A DNA stretch of 64,000 bases from Enterobacter cloacae complex sp. R_G8 (GTDB lineage Bacteria; Pseudomonadota; Gammaproteobacteria; Enterobacterales; Enterobacteriaceae). Positions within the stretch are counted from its first letter, which is position 1. Each line of letters starts with the position of its first letter. Where the stretch lies: contig NZ_CP102246.1 of NCBI RefSeq assembly GCF_024599795.1, positions 3,720,001-3,784,000 of the forward strand, read 5' to 3'. A model generated the notes under the pieces. It worked only from the letters and a program-made list of their open reading frames with translations, had not been told where the DNA came from and made no database searches. The position numbers and the translations under genes are program-made. Below are positions 51,038 through 59,439 of this stretch, piece after piece.

Positions 51038-51676
51038 CTGTACTTCCTCCGTGTTTTCGTTGAGATGTAAGGTAACGAACTTTCGTCAGGGGGGCTAATG
51101 CGTTTGCTTTATCAAATCAATCAGCCATACCTAACAACCCGAACAAGACAACGTAGTGAACTTAATCAACAAAAGTCTGAAAGTAAAAAGGCCGCCCTGG
51201 TGGGCGGCCCTGATACCTGAACTTTCCACAGGAACTTTCAGTGCCAGTGACACTGGCGTTGCGTTGCGCTCTACATACCTTTATATCAAGGTTGTCACAG
51301 CCCCCTGATTACAGCACCCGTGCCGCCGCAGGGCAATGCGTATAAGGGATAATCGTATCTATGGCTGTGATAGGTTTTATCAAACTGAGCCGCCGCCTCT
51401 TTCATGAATACTCACGTCGGTAAAAAAATAAGAATGCGTGATAATTACGTGCCGATATATAAATCACACTATTTTTATTCAATTTTATTTCCACTTTTAA
51501 AGATAAAAATACCTTAATATTCATTGAAGCTCTATTTCATTAATCTACCGTCATGATATATTAAGCTTGTTTTTAATAACAATTAAGTTAGTTAGCCTCA
51601 TGGATGGTAAATGGTTAACTTAGTTCTATAGTTATCAGTGATGTGATAACACAACGCAGCACGCTCAGGATGAAAC
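51038..51676. other. Long intergenic region between ahpC and ybdO
   Basis: 639 bp; in E. coli dsbG sits here, divergent from ahpC. No dsbG-like frame (no thioredoxin CxxC frame) is present. The left part holds the ahpC promoter, 51186-51290 a structured minus-strand element, and 51420-51676 is very AT-rich and holds the ybdO promoter. Confidence 0.6.
51186..51290 (-). ncRNA. Candidate small RNA ending in an intrinsic terminator, upstream of ahpC
   Basis: Read on the minus strand, three hairpins follow each other: CCAGTG-TCA-CTGG type (about 51244-51257), an arm pair CTGAA..TTCC / GGAA..TTCAG type (about 51217-51241), and the terminator GGCCGCCC / GGGCGGCC followed by TTTTT (51186-51210). No open frame leads into this terminator, which lies about 150 bp before ahpC. 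It could be a free small RNA, or an attenuated upstream start of ahpC. Name and function unknown; ends are approximate. Confidence 0.45.
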
Positions 51677-52576
51677 ATGGCAAACCTTTACGACCTTAAA
51701 AAATTCGATCTCAATCTGCTGGTCATTTTCGAATGCATCTACCAACACCTCAGCATCAGCAAGGCAGCAGAAACGCTCTATATAACGCCGTCCGCGGTCA
51801 GCCAGTCACTGCAACGGCTACGCAATCAGCTCAATGATCCCCTTTTCATTCGTTCCGGAAAAGGGATTACACCCACCACAGTTGGCGTAAACCTGCATCA
51901 TCATCTTGAGCAAAACCTTAATCAGCTCGAACAAACTATCAATATTATGCATGGTTCGTCGCTGACAAAGAATTTCGTGATTTACGGTCCGCAGATGCTC
52001 ACGACGAGCGGCATGCTTAACCCAATGATTTTATTAATGAGAGAGCATAACTATGAAGTGGAACTTCACGATATGCATCTCTCGTCCGACGCGGCAGAAG
52101 ACCTTCTGGCCTACCGTAAAGCCGATCTCGTGTTCACCTTGTCCCCGGTCAATAACCGTTCCACTGTCTGTGTCCCCTATATGCACTATTCCATCATTAT
52201 GGTGTGCAGCGAGGATCACCCTCGCCTGAAGGAGGTGGCCACCATGGAGGAATTGCAGGCGGAGAAATTCACCCTGATGCTCAGCGACGAACCGGGCATC
52301 CAAAGCTATCGGGAAAAAGCCAATACGCTACATCGCGACAGAACCATCGGTTTTCGCTGTGATTCGCTATTCAGTATGGTCACGATGATCAGCGCCTCAC
52401 ATTTGGTCGGCTTTGTTCCTGAAGTGATATATGAAAAATACCGTGATGTATTGCGACTAAAAAAAATCATCCCCCCTTACACGCTGCCCGGCATGCAAAT
52501 GTACATGACGTATAACCGTTCGGCTCTCAACAGCTCTGTTTTTTCGTCGTTCATTGAGCAGCTCACCCAAAAATGA
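51677..52576 (+). CDS. ybdO: LysR-family regulator YbdO
   Basis: Transcription factor of the LysR type. The 299-residue protein has the winged helix (about 8-66, KAAETLYITPSAVSQSLQRL) and an effector domain (about 95-298). E. coli YbdO (CitR) in the same place has been tied to citrate lyase control, but those genes are absent from this window. The effector domain differs more from E. coli than the DNA-binding part. It lies upstream of ybdN-ybdM in the same direction, 174 bp away. Confidence 0.92.
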   Translation: MANLYDLKKFDLNLLVIFECIYQHLSISKAAETLYITPSAVSQSLQRLRNQLNDPLFIRSGKGITPTTVGVNLHHHLEQNLNQLEQTINIMHGSSLTKNFVIYGPQMLTTSGMLNPMILLMREHNYEVELHDMHLSSDAAEDLLAYRKADLVFTLSPVNNRSTVCVPYMHYSIIMVCSEDHPRLKEVATMEELQAEKFTLMLSDEPGIQSYREKANTLHRDRTIGFRCDSLFSMVTMISASHLVGFVPEVIYEKYRDVLRLKKIIPPYTLPGMQMYMTYNRSALNSSVFSSFIEQLTQK

Positions 52577-52750
52577 ATCTGAACGGCTGTGATTTTTGCA
52601 GCCATTTCATTATCCTTAAAATATAACCCGCATTTATAGATAATAAAAAATCTGCTGGTTTTCATTTACCTGGTTTTAATTTCACTACTATTATTCTCTC
52701 TTCTGCATTGACATGAACATCCGGTATTTATTTCCAGGAGGAGTTTGCCT

Positions 52751-53974
52751 TTGTCAATTTATAAGCACCCACTCAATAAAAATGTCCTTGATGCGGCAAC
52801 AGAGCGCATTACATGGACGCTTGAGAATCTGTCCAGGGTCTGCGTGTCGTTTTCTGGCGGAAAAGATTCCACCATTATGCTCCATTTAACGGCCCGCCAG
52901 GCCCGAAAAATGGGAAAGAAAATCTGTCTGTTATTTATCGACTGGGAAGCGCAGTTCACCTGCACCATTCAGCACGTGAATAACATGATCGCACAATACG
53001 CCGATGTGATTGAAAAATGCTGGTGGGTGGCACTCCCGTTGACCACGCAAAATTCACTCTCGCAATTCCAGCCTGAATGGCAGTGCTGGGAACCAGGTAA
53101 AACCTGGGTGCGTACGCCCCCGGAAGAGGCGGTGACCGATCCCGATTACTTCAATTTTTACCAGCCGGGCATGACGTTTGAAGACTTTGTCCGCGCCTTT
53201 TCCGACTGGTTTGCCAGAAGTCGCCCGGCGGCAATCATGATCGGTATTCGCGCCGATGAATCCTACAACCGTTTTTTGACGATCGCCAACGCGCGAAAGC
53301 AGCGCTTTGCTGATGACAAACCCTGGACCACGGTCGCCCCTGGCGGACATGCCTGGTACATCTATCCACTTTACGACTGGAAAACCGCCGATATCTGGAC
53401 ATGGTTCGCCAAAACGGGCGGATGCTATAACCCGCTTTACGATCTGATGTTTCAGGCAGGCGTACCACCGCGCTATATGCGCATCTGTGAACCCTTTGGC
53501 CCGGAGCAGCGTCAGGGATTGTGGCTCTATCATGTTGTGGAGCCCGAACGCTGGGCGGCGATGTGTGAGCGGGTAAACGGCGTACACAGCGGGGGGGTCT
53601 ATGCCGGGCAGGACAATCATTTCTATGGTCACCGCAAAATCCTGAAACCTGACGCGCTCAGCTGGCAAGAATACGTCATGCTGCTTCTCGACAGCATGCC
53701 GCAAACCACCGCGGAATATTACCGCAATAAAATCGCGATCTATTTGCACTGGTACCAGAAGAGAGGCATGGCCGATATTCCCGACACCCAGGAAGGGGAT
53801 ATCGGGGCCAAAGATATTCCGTCCTGGCGACGTGTCTGCAAGGTATTACTCAATAACGATTACTGGTGTCGGGCGCTGTCATTCAGTCCCAACAAACCCA
53901 AACACTACCAGCGTTACAGCGAACGGATGAAATCAAAACGCAAGGAATGGGGGATCTTATGCAGCAGCAATTAA
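52751..53974 (+). CDS. ybdN: PP-loop (PAPS reductase-like) protein YbdN
   Basis: Member of the adenine nucleotide alpha-hydrolase superfamily, PAPS reductase/DUF3440 branch, function unknown. The 407-residue protein has the PP-loop SGGKDST at 35-41, then WWVALPLTTQNS, GIRADESYNRF and PIYDWKTADIWTW-like segments. The TTG at 52751 lies nine bases from AGGAGGAG and gives the E. coli start SIYK; another TTG is only three bases from it. It overlaps ybdM by 16 bp. The homologous pair IbrA/IbrB acts on expression of Ig-binding proteins in some E. coli. Confidence 0.9.
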   Translation: MSIYKHPLNKNVLDAATERITWTLENLSRVCVSFSGGKDSTIMLHLTARQARKMGKKICLLFIDWEAQFTCTIQHVNNMIAQYADVIEKCWWVALPLTTQNSLSQFQPEWQCWEPGKTWVRTPPEEAVTDPDYFNFYQPGMTFEDFVRAFSDWFARSRPAAIMIGIRADESYNRFLTIANARKQRFADDKPWTTVAPGGHAWYIYPLYDWKTADIWTWFAKTGGCYNPLYDLMFQAGVPPRYMRICEPFGPEQRQGLWLYHVVEPERWAAMCERVNGVHSGGVYAGQDNHFYGHRKILKPDALSWQEYVMLLLDSMPQTTAEYYRNKIAIYLHWYQKRGMADIPDTQEGDIGAKDIPSWRRVCKVLLNNDYWCRALSFSPNKPKHYQRYSERMKSKRKEWGILCSSN

Positions 53975-54585
53975 TTAACGAGATAAACACTTACCTTCAG
54001 TCTCTTCCCGAAGATAAACGCATTGAAGCCATCAACGCCTTTCGCCAGGCCATCCATGAAAATAGCCCTTTTCGCGAACAGCCTGTCGACTGCGTGCTGT
54101 GGATCAAACAGGACGAGATCACCGCGAACGATTACAACCCCAATAACGTTGCTCCGCCGGAAAAAAGATTGCTTTGTCAATCACTGGAAATGGACGGGTT
54201 TACCCAGCCCATTGTGGTAACAGAACGTGATGCCAGGCACTATGAGATTGTCGATGGCTTTCATCGTCATGAAATTGGCTCGAAGCGGGCGGCGTTGAAG
54301 CGCCAGCTCAAAGGCTATCTCCCGGTGACCTGCCTGCGTAAAGAGCGGCGGCAAAAGTTCGACCGGATGGCGGCCACCATTCGCCACAATCGCGCGCGTG
54401 GTCGTCACCAGATTAATGCGATGTCCGAGATCGTCCGCGAACTGGTGCAGCTTGGCTGGGATGACAAAAAAATCAGTCAGGAACTGGGCATGGACAGCGA
54501 TGAAGTCTTACGCCTGAAGCAAATCAACGGCCTGCTGGAGCTCTTCGCAGACCGTCGTTACTCAGAAGCCTGGACGGTAAAATAA
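53959..54585 (+). CDS. ybdM: ParB/sulfiredoxin-fold protein YbdM
   Basis: ParB N-terminal-domain-like protein of unknown function, partner of YbdN. The 208-residue protein has the ParB-type core (about 35-125, with VDGFHRHEIG) and a basic conserved patch TIRHNRARGRHQ followed by a helix-turn-helix-like region (KKISQELGMDSDEVLRLKQI). I chose the ATG at 53959, with GGGGGA seven bases upstream, matching E. coli length (209). Its stop is directly followed by the stop of convergent ybdL. Confidence 0.9.
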   Translation: MQQQLINEINTYLQSLPEDKRIEAINAFRQAIHENSPFREQPVDCVLWIKQDEITANDYNPNNVAPPEKRLLCQSLEMDGFTQPIVVTERDARHYEIVDGFHRHEIGSKRAALKRQLKGYLPVTCLRKERRQKFDRMAATIRHNRARGRHQINAMSEIVRELVQLGWDDKKISQELGMDSDEVLRLKQINGLLELFADRRYSEAWTVK

Positions 54586-55746
54586 TCAGAGCGCGTTAAG
54601 GCGTTCTGCCGCCGCCAGCAGCGTCGATTCCTGTTTCGCAAAGCAGAGGCGAATCAGCTTATGCGGGAAGGGATCGGCGCAAAAAACGGACAACGGGATC
54701 GCCGCCACGCCCACCTCTTTGGTCAGCCACTGGCAGAAACTGACATCATCCAGATCGGAAATGGCGCTGTAATCGGCCAGCAGGAAGTAGGTGCCTTCAC
54801 ACGGCAGGAGTTCCAGACGGCTTTGACTCAGGGCATTTACAAACAGATCCCGGCGTGCACGGTAAAATTCGGGCAGCTCACGGTAATGCTCAGGCTCTGC
54901 ACGCAACATATCCGCCAGCGCCAGCTGAGCCGGAGTGTTCACCGCAAACGTCAGGTACTGATGCACTTTACGTACCTCCGCGCTGATGGCCGCCGGTGCC
55001 ACGCAGTACCCCACTTTCCAGCCGGTCATGTGATAAGTCTTACCGAAGGAAGAGACGGCGATAGCCCGCTCGCGAAGTTGCGGATGGGCCAGCACGCTGG
55101 CATGCCCTTCCCCGGCAAAGCAGATATGCTCATACACTTCGTCGCTCAGGACATAAATTTCACGTTCCGCAATGGCCTGCCACAGCGCGGCAAAATCGCT
55201 CTTCTGCCACACGGTCGCCGAGGGATTGTGTGGCGTATTCAGAATGACCAGCCGGGTTTTGTCGCTCAACAGTGCAGCAAACGCCTGCCAGTCCGGGCGA
55301 AAATGCGGCGGCTGTAATGCCACGCGCTTCACCACGCCGCCGGACAGTTCGATGGCTGGCGCATAGCTGTCGTAGCTGGGATCAAAGCAGATCACCTCAT
55401 CACCGGTACGCACCAGCGCGGTGATCGCCGCATACAGCGCTTCGGTCGCGCCTGCCGTCACCGTAATGTCGCTGTTGGCATCCGGTTGATAGCCATAGCG
55501 TTCCGCCGTTTTATCGGCAATGGCTTCACGCAATGCCTGCACGCCGGTCATCGGCGCGTACTGATTCGCCCCCTGCGCAACATGCCAGGCCAGACGCTCC
55601 TGCAAATAGCCTGGACCGTCAAAATCCGGGAACCCCTGCGAGAGGTTAATGGCGTTGTGCTTCTGCGCCAGAGCGCTCATCTGCGTAAATATTGTGGTGC
55701 CCAGGTTGGGAAGTTTACTTTGCGGAATCAATGCGTTGTTGCTCAT
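54586..55746 (-). CDS. ybdL: Methionine aminotransferase YbdL
   Basis: PLP-dependent fold-type I aminotransferase with preference for methionine; in this setting it would make methionine from the keto acid that is the end product of the methylthioadenosine salvage pathway. The 386-residue protein has the PLP lysine in SSFGKTYHMTGWKVGY and NTPHNPSATVW. Length equals E. coli. It is divergent from mtnB and shares a MetJ-box region, which supports this role. Confidence 0.95.
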   Translation of the reverse strand: MSNNALIPQSKLPNLGTTIFTQMSALAQKHNAINLSQGFPDFDGPGYLQERLAWHVAQGANQYAPMTGVQALREAIADKTAERYGYQPDANSDITVTAGATEALYAAITALVRTGDEVICFDPSYDSYAPAIELSGGVVKRVALQPPHFRPDWQAFAALLSDKTRLVILNTPHNPSATVWQKSDFAALWQAIAEREIYVLSDEVYEHICFAGEGHASVLAHPQLRERAIAVSSFGKTYHMTGWKVGYCVAPAAISAEVRKVHQYLTFAVNTPAQLALADMLRAEPEHYRELPEFYRARRDLFVNALSQSRLELLPCEGTYFLLADYSAISDLDDVSFCQWLTKEVGVAAIPLSVFCADPFPHKLIRLCFAKQESTLLAAAERLNAL

Positions 55747-55813
55747 TGTGGTGTGCCTGCTTGTAATACTTATGTTGCTGCCACTATAACACGATGTTAG
55801 TCTTTGGCAATCA

Positions 55814-55829
55814 AGACGCTTAGACGTCT
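55814..55829. promoter_or_regulatory. Tandem MetJ boxes between ybdL and mtnB
   Basis: AGACGCTT-AGACGTCT: two adjacent 8-bp met boxes, the second perfect. They lie between divergent ybdL and mtnBCD and should repress both when S-adenosylmethionine is plentiful. Confidence 0.88.
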
Positions 55830-55868
55830 AAACAATATGAATATTCCTGACCGGGAGGGTAAAAGGAA

Positions 55869-56483
55869 ATGACAGACAACCTGCAACTCACGCAACTGGT
55901 CGAAGCCTGCCGCTGGATTGGTGCCAAAGGCTGGGCCCCCGCCACCGGCGGCAACATGTCGGTACGTCAGGATGAAAACCTGTGCTGGCTCAGTGAATCC
56001 GGCAAAGACAAAGGCAGCCTCACGCCGGATGATTTTCTGCAGGTGGAGATCGCCACCAACCGTGCGCCATCGGGCCGCAAACCGTCGGCCGAAACCGGGT
56101 TACACACGCTCATCTATCGCCTGTTTCCGGAGGCCAGCGCCGTGCTGCACGTCCACACGGTCAATGCCACGGTGCTCTCACGGCTGGTGAAAGAGGCTGA
56201 GCTGAATATCAGCGGCTTCGAAATGCAAAAATCCCTCACAGGGCAGACCACGCATCTGGATACGGTTGCCATTCCGGTATTTGATAACGACCAGGATATT
56301 GATGCTCTCGCCTCGCGAATCGCCCATTACGCGCAGGAACGCCCGCTTAATTATGGTTTTCTTCTGCGCGGCCATGGCTTAACCTGCTGGGGACGTGACG
56401 TGGCCGAAGCCCGCCGTCATCTGGAAGGATTAGAATTCTTATTTGAATGCGAAATGCGTTTACGACAACTGGAGAAGATATGA
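55869..56483 (+). CDS. mtnB: Methylthioribulose-1-phosphate dehydratase
   Basis: Class II aldolase-like zinc enzyme, third step of methylthioadenosine salvage. The 204-residue protein has the phosphate loop [16 protein letters not shown] and zinc ligands His94 and His96 (LHVHTVNA) with a third in GHGLTCWG. The start follows GGGAGGGTAAAAGGAA. It overlaps mtnC by four bases (ATGA). Confidence 0.96.
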   Translation: MTDNLQLTQLVEACRWIGAKGWAPATGGNMSVRQDENLCWLSESGKDKGSLTPDDFLQVEIATNRAPSGRKPSAETGLHTLIYRLFPEASAVLHVHTVNATVLSRLVKEAELNISGFEMQKSLTGQTTHLDTVAIPVFDNDQDIDALASRIAHYAQERPLNYGFLLRGHGLTCWGRDVAEARRHLEGLEFLFECEMRLRQLEKI

Positions 56484-57169
56484 TTCGCGCGATTGTGACG
56501 GATATTGAGGGAACCACCAGCGATATCCGTTTTGTCCATGATGTTTTGTTCCCTTATGCGCGTGAGCGTCTGGCGGCCTTCGTCACCGCCCAGCAGTACG
56601 CCGAGCCGGTCAAATCGATTCTGGACAACCTGCGCGATGAAATCGACGCTCCGCACGCCAGCGTCAGCGATCTTATCGAGACCCTCTTTACCTTTATGGA
56701 TGAAGACCGTAAATCGACGGCGCTGAAGGCCCTGCAGGGAATTATCTGGCACGACGGTTACGTCAACGGCGACTTTACCGGCCATCTCTACCCGGACGTG
56801 CTGCCTGCGCTGGAAAAATGGAAAGCACAAGGTATTGATCTCTTTGTTTATTCCTCTGGCTCCGTCGCTGCGCAGAAACTGTTATTTGGCTACAGCGACG
56901 AAGGTGATATTACTCATCTGTTCAGCGGCTACTTTGATACCCACATCGGTGCCAAGCGTGAGGTGCAGTCTTATCAGAATATTGCGGCGCAGACGGGCAT
57001 CGCCCCGTCGCAGATCCTGTTCCTGTCGGATATCCATCAGGAGCTGGACGCCGCTGAGCAGGCCGGTTTTCGCACCCTGCAGCTGATTCGCGGTGATGAT
57101 GACGGTGCAAGCCACCATCATCAGGTTCACCAGTTTGACGAGATTAACCCGGAGCAGATCCCTTCATGA
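56480..57169 (+). CDS. mtnC: Enolase-phosphatase (acireductone synthase)
   Basis: HAD-type bifunctional enzyme that enolises and dephosphorylates 2,3-diketo-5-methylthiopentyl-1-phosphate. The 229-residue protein starts [16 protein letters not shown] with Asp8 and Glu10 in the HAD motif, has [12 protein letters not shown] (motif II) and [10 protein letters not shown] (motif IV). Coupled to mtnB and mtnD by ATGA overlaps. Confidence 0.96.
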   Translation: MIRAIVTDIEGTTSDIRFVHDVLFPYARERLAAFVTAQQYAEPVKSILDNLRDEIDAPHASVSDLIETLFTFMDEDRKSTALKALQGIIWHDGYVNGDFTGHLYPDVLPALEKWKAQGIDLFVYSSGSVAAQKLLFGYSDEGDITHLFSGYFDTHIGAKREVQSYQNIAAQTGIAPSQILFLSDIHQELDAAEQAGFRTLQLIRGDDDGASHHHQVHQFDEINPEQIPS

Positions 57170-57708
57170 GCGCATTAACCATTTATTCCGATAAAGACGC
57201 CAGTAAGCACCTGTGGCACAGCACCGACGCCGCCGAGATCGCCCAACAGCTCAACGCCAAAGGCGTGCGTTTTGAACGCTGGGCAGCCGACCGTGATTTA
57301 GGGCGCGACCCTGCCCCAGAAGTGGTCATTGACGCTTACCAGCATGCCATCGACAAGCTGGTCGCGGAGAAAGGCTACCAGAGCTGGGATGTGATCAGCC
57401 TGCGCGCCGACAACCCGCAAAAAGAAGCGCTGCGCGCGAAATTCCTCAACGAGCACACCCACGGCGAAGATGAAGTGCGCTTTTTCGTGGAAGGCGCGGG
57501 ATTGTTCTGCCTGCACATAGGCGATGAGGTGTATCAGGTGCTGTGCGAAAAAAACGACCTGATTTCGGTACCGGCGGGCACACCACACTGGTTTGATATG
57601 GGCTCAGAGCCAAACTTTACAGCTATTCGTATATTCGATAACCCGGAAGGCTGGGTGGCGCAGTTTACGGGTGATGCGATCGCGGATGCGTATCCGCGCC
57701 TGGCATAG
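57166..57708 (+). CDS. mtnD: Acireductone dioxygenase
   Basis: Cupin dioxygenase; with iron it yields the keto acid of methionine and formate, with nickel it makes carbon monoxide off-pathway. The 180-residue protein has metal ligands His97, His99, Glu103 ([11 protein letters not shown]) and His141 (TPHWFD). Last gene of mtnBCD; terminator at 57717-57743. Confidence 0.96.
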   Translation: MSALTIYSDKDASKHLWHSTDAAEIAQQLNAKGVRFERWAADRDLGRDPAPEVVIDAYQHAIDKLVAEKGYQSWDVISLRADNPQKEALRAKFLNEHTHGEDEVRFFVEGAGLFCLHIGDEVYQVLCEKNDLISVPAGTPHWFDMGSEPNFTAIRIFDNPEGWVAQFTGDAIADAYPRLA

Positions 57709-57716
57709 GTGAAAGC

Positions 57717-57743
57717 AAAACGGCAGCTATAGCTGCCGTTTTT
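57717..57743 (+). terminator. mtnBCD terminator
   Basis: Palindrome AACGGCAGCTATAGCTGCCG with flanking A- and T-runs; symmetrical, so it can act on both strands. Confidence 0.9.
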
Positions 57744-57745
57744 AG

Positions 57746-57797
57746 TGTTTGCGCCCTCTTCCTGTGGGAGAGGGCTGGGGTGAGGGCATCAGGCCGC
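57746..57797. repeat. 52-nt palindromic repeat, copy B
   Basis: Reverse complement of 23753-23804 with one mismatch in 52 nt. It fills the space between the mtnBCD terminator and the end of the SRPBCC gene. Confidence 0.85.
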
Positions 57798-57804
57798 TCT
57801 GTCT

Positions 57805-58275
57805 TCAATGCTTCATTCCCTTCACATACCCCACCAGCTGATCCAGCACGATCCCCCAGCCTTCATGGAAGCCCATCTGTTCATGCTGCTCACGAATTTC
57901 TTTCGTGGGATGGCGCGCGATCGCCGTATAGCGGGTTTTCCCCTCCCCGACATCTTCCAGCAGCAGGATCGCCGTCATAAACGGCTTTTCGGTCGGTTTC
58001 CACCCTTCCGTATAACCGTCGGTAAAGACCAACTTTTTGCCGGGATCGATTTCCAGAAAGACACCGCGGTTATCCATCCGCTGTCCGTCCACATCGAAGA
58101 CGGTATTAAACCGTCCCCCCACGCGCAGGTCGAGATCGCATTCGGTCACTTTATGGGGGGCAGGAATAAAGAAGTTTTTGATGTGCTCTGGCGTCGTCCA
58201 GCAAAGCCACAGCAGGTCGCGCGGTGCATCCACCACGCGTTCCAGTTTTAAGTCTGTTTCGGGATCGAGCGTCAC
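57805..58275 (-). CDS. SRPBCC-family (AHSA1-like) protein
   Basis: The 156-residue product fits the activator-of-Hsp90-ATPase-homologue 1-like branch of the SRPBCC fold: RVVDAPRDLLWLCWTTPEHIKNFF at the N-terminus, GGRFNTVFDVDG, and the C-terminal helix GWGIVLDQLVGYVKGM. Such proteins bind hydrophobic ligands, function unknown. GTG start with AGAGG eight bases upstream. It sits inside the mtn cluster, convergent with mtnD and 43 bp downstream of mtnA in the same direction, so it may be cotranscribed with mtnA. Confidence 0.82.
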   Translation of the reverse strand: MTLDPETDLKLERVVDAPRDLLWLCWTTPEHIKNFFIPAPHKVTECDLDLRVGGRFNTVFDVDGQRMDNRGVFLEIDPGKKLVFTDGYTEGWKPTEKPFMTAILLLEDVGEGKTRYTAIARHPTKEIREQHEQMGFHEGWGIVLDQLVGYVKGMKH

Positions 58276-58318
58276 GATGTTGTCCTCTCAGGTGAACCCC
58301 TTACAAGGATAGCCGGAC

Positions 58319-59335
58319 TCAGGCGAATTTCCCGTTTGCTACCGCTTCCGGCGTAACCACGCCCGTATCCAGTATCCAGCCGCTAATCAGCGAGGCTGGG
58401 GTGACGTCAAACGCCGGGTTATAAACCTGTGCATTTTCCGGTGCCCACTGCACCGCGCCAAAGCTCCCCGCCACGCCCGTCACTTCGCTGGCTGCACGCT
58501 GCTCAATCGGGATCGCCTCACCGTCCGGGCACGCCCGGTCGAGGGTGGTATGCGGGGCGGCAACGTAGAACGGAATGCCGTGAAATTTCGCCAGTACCGC
58601 CAGGGAATAGGTGCCGATTTTGTTCGCCACATCGCCGTTGGCGGCAATACGATCTGCCCCCACCCACACGGCATCCACCTCCCCTTTTGCCATCAGGCTG
58701 GCGGCCATGGAGTCGGTAATCAGCTGATACGGCACGCCGAGCTCGCCGAGCTCCCACGCGGTCAGCCTGCCGCCCTGCAGCAGCGGACGGGTTTCATCCA
58801 CCCAGACGTTGCTGACGTTGCCTGCCTGATGTGCACGGGCAATCACGCCCAGCGCGGTACCCACGCCAGCCGTTGCCAGCCCACCGGTGTTGCAGTGTGT
58901 CAGCAGGCGACTGCCGGGCTTCACCAGTACGCTGCCCGCTGTCGCAATGGCGTCGCAAAGCTGCCTGTCTTCGTCGATCAGTCGCAGAGCTTCCGTCACC
59001 AGCGCCGGAACGAAATCTTCCTGCCAGAGCGCCTGCTTCATGCGGTCGAGATTGTTCATCAGGTTGACCGCCGTCGGGCGGGCAGCGCGCAGCGTTTCCA
59101 GCGCCAGCGCCAGCTCGTCGCGGCTTTTCCCCTTTTCCGCCAGCAGCGCCAGCAACAGACTTGCAGAGAGACCAATCAGCGGCGCACCGCGCACCCTAAG
59201 GGCGTGAATATGCCCCACCAGCGCCTCGACCGTTGAGGCGTCAAGCCAGCGTTTCTCCTGCGGAAGGGCCTGCTGGTCGAGAATAAAGAGCTGATTATCC
59301 GCCACCCGCAGGCTGGTCGTCTGTAATGTCTGCAT
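58319..59335 (-). CDS. mtnA: Methylthioribose-1-phosphate isomerase
   Basis: Isomerises methylthioribose-1-P to methylthioribulose-1-P, the substrate of MtnB. The 338-residue protein is related to eIF2B-type folds, with catalytic Cys148 ([12 protein letters not shown]) and Asp228 ([12 protein letters not shown]) and RVRGAPLIG. Divergent from mtnK across a MetJ-box region. Confidence 0.96.
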   Translation of the reverse strand: MQTLQTTSLRVADNQLFILDQQALPQEKRWLDASTVEALVGHIHALRVRGAPLIGLSASLLLALLAEKGKSRDELALALETLRAARPTAVNLMNNLDRMKQALWQEDFVPALVTEALRLIDEDRQLCDAIATAGSVLVKPGSRLLTHCNTGGLATAGVGTALGVIARAHQAGNVSNVWVDETRPLLQGGRLTAWELGELGVPYQLITDSMAASLMAKGEVDAVWVGADRIAANGDVANKIGTYSLAVLAKFHGIPFYVAAPHTTLDRACPDGEAIPIEQRAASEVTGVAGSFGAVQWAPENAQVYNPAFDVTPASLISGWILDTGVVTPEAVANGKFA

Positions 59336-59388
59336 GTCGTTAATTCCCTGTTGCGTTGTTGTAGCACATTGTGTCAGGATGAAATCCA

Positions 59389-59412
59389 GATGTATAGACG
59401 TCTAAATGTCTT
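59389..59412. promoter_or_regulatory. Three tandem MetJ boxes between mtnA and mtnK
   Basis: AGATGTAT-AGACGTCT-AAATGTCT: central box perfect, flanks 5-6 of 8. Should control mtnA and mtnK together, as at 55814 for mtnBCD. Confidence 0.9.
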
Positions 59413-59439
59413 TATTCGCAAATCAGTGAGGAGCAGGCA

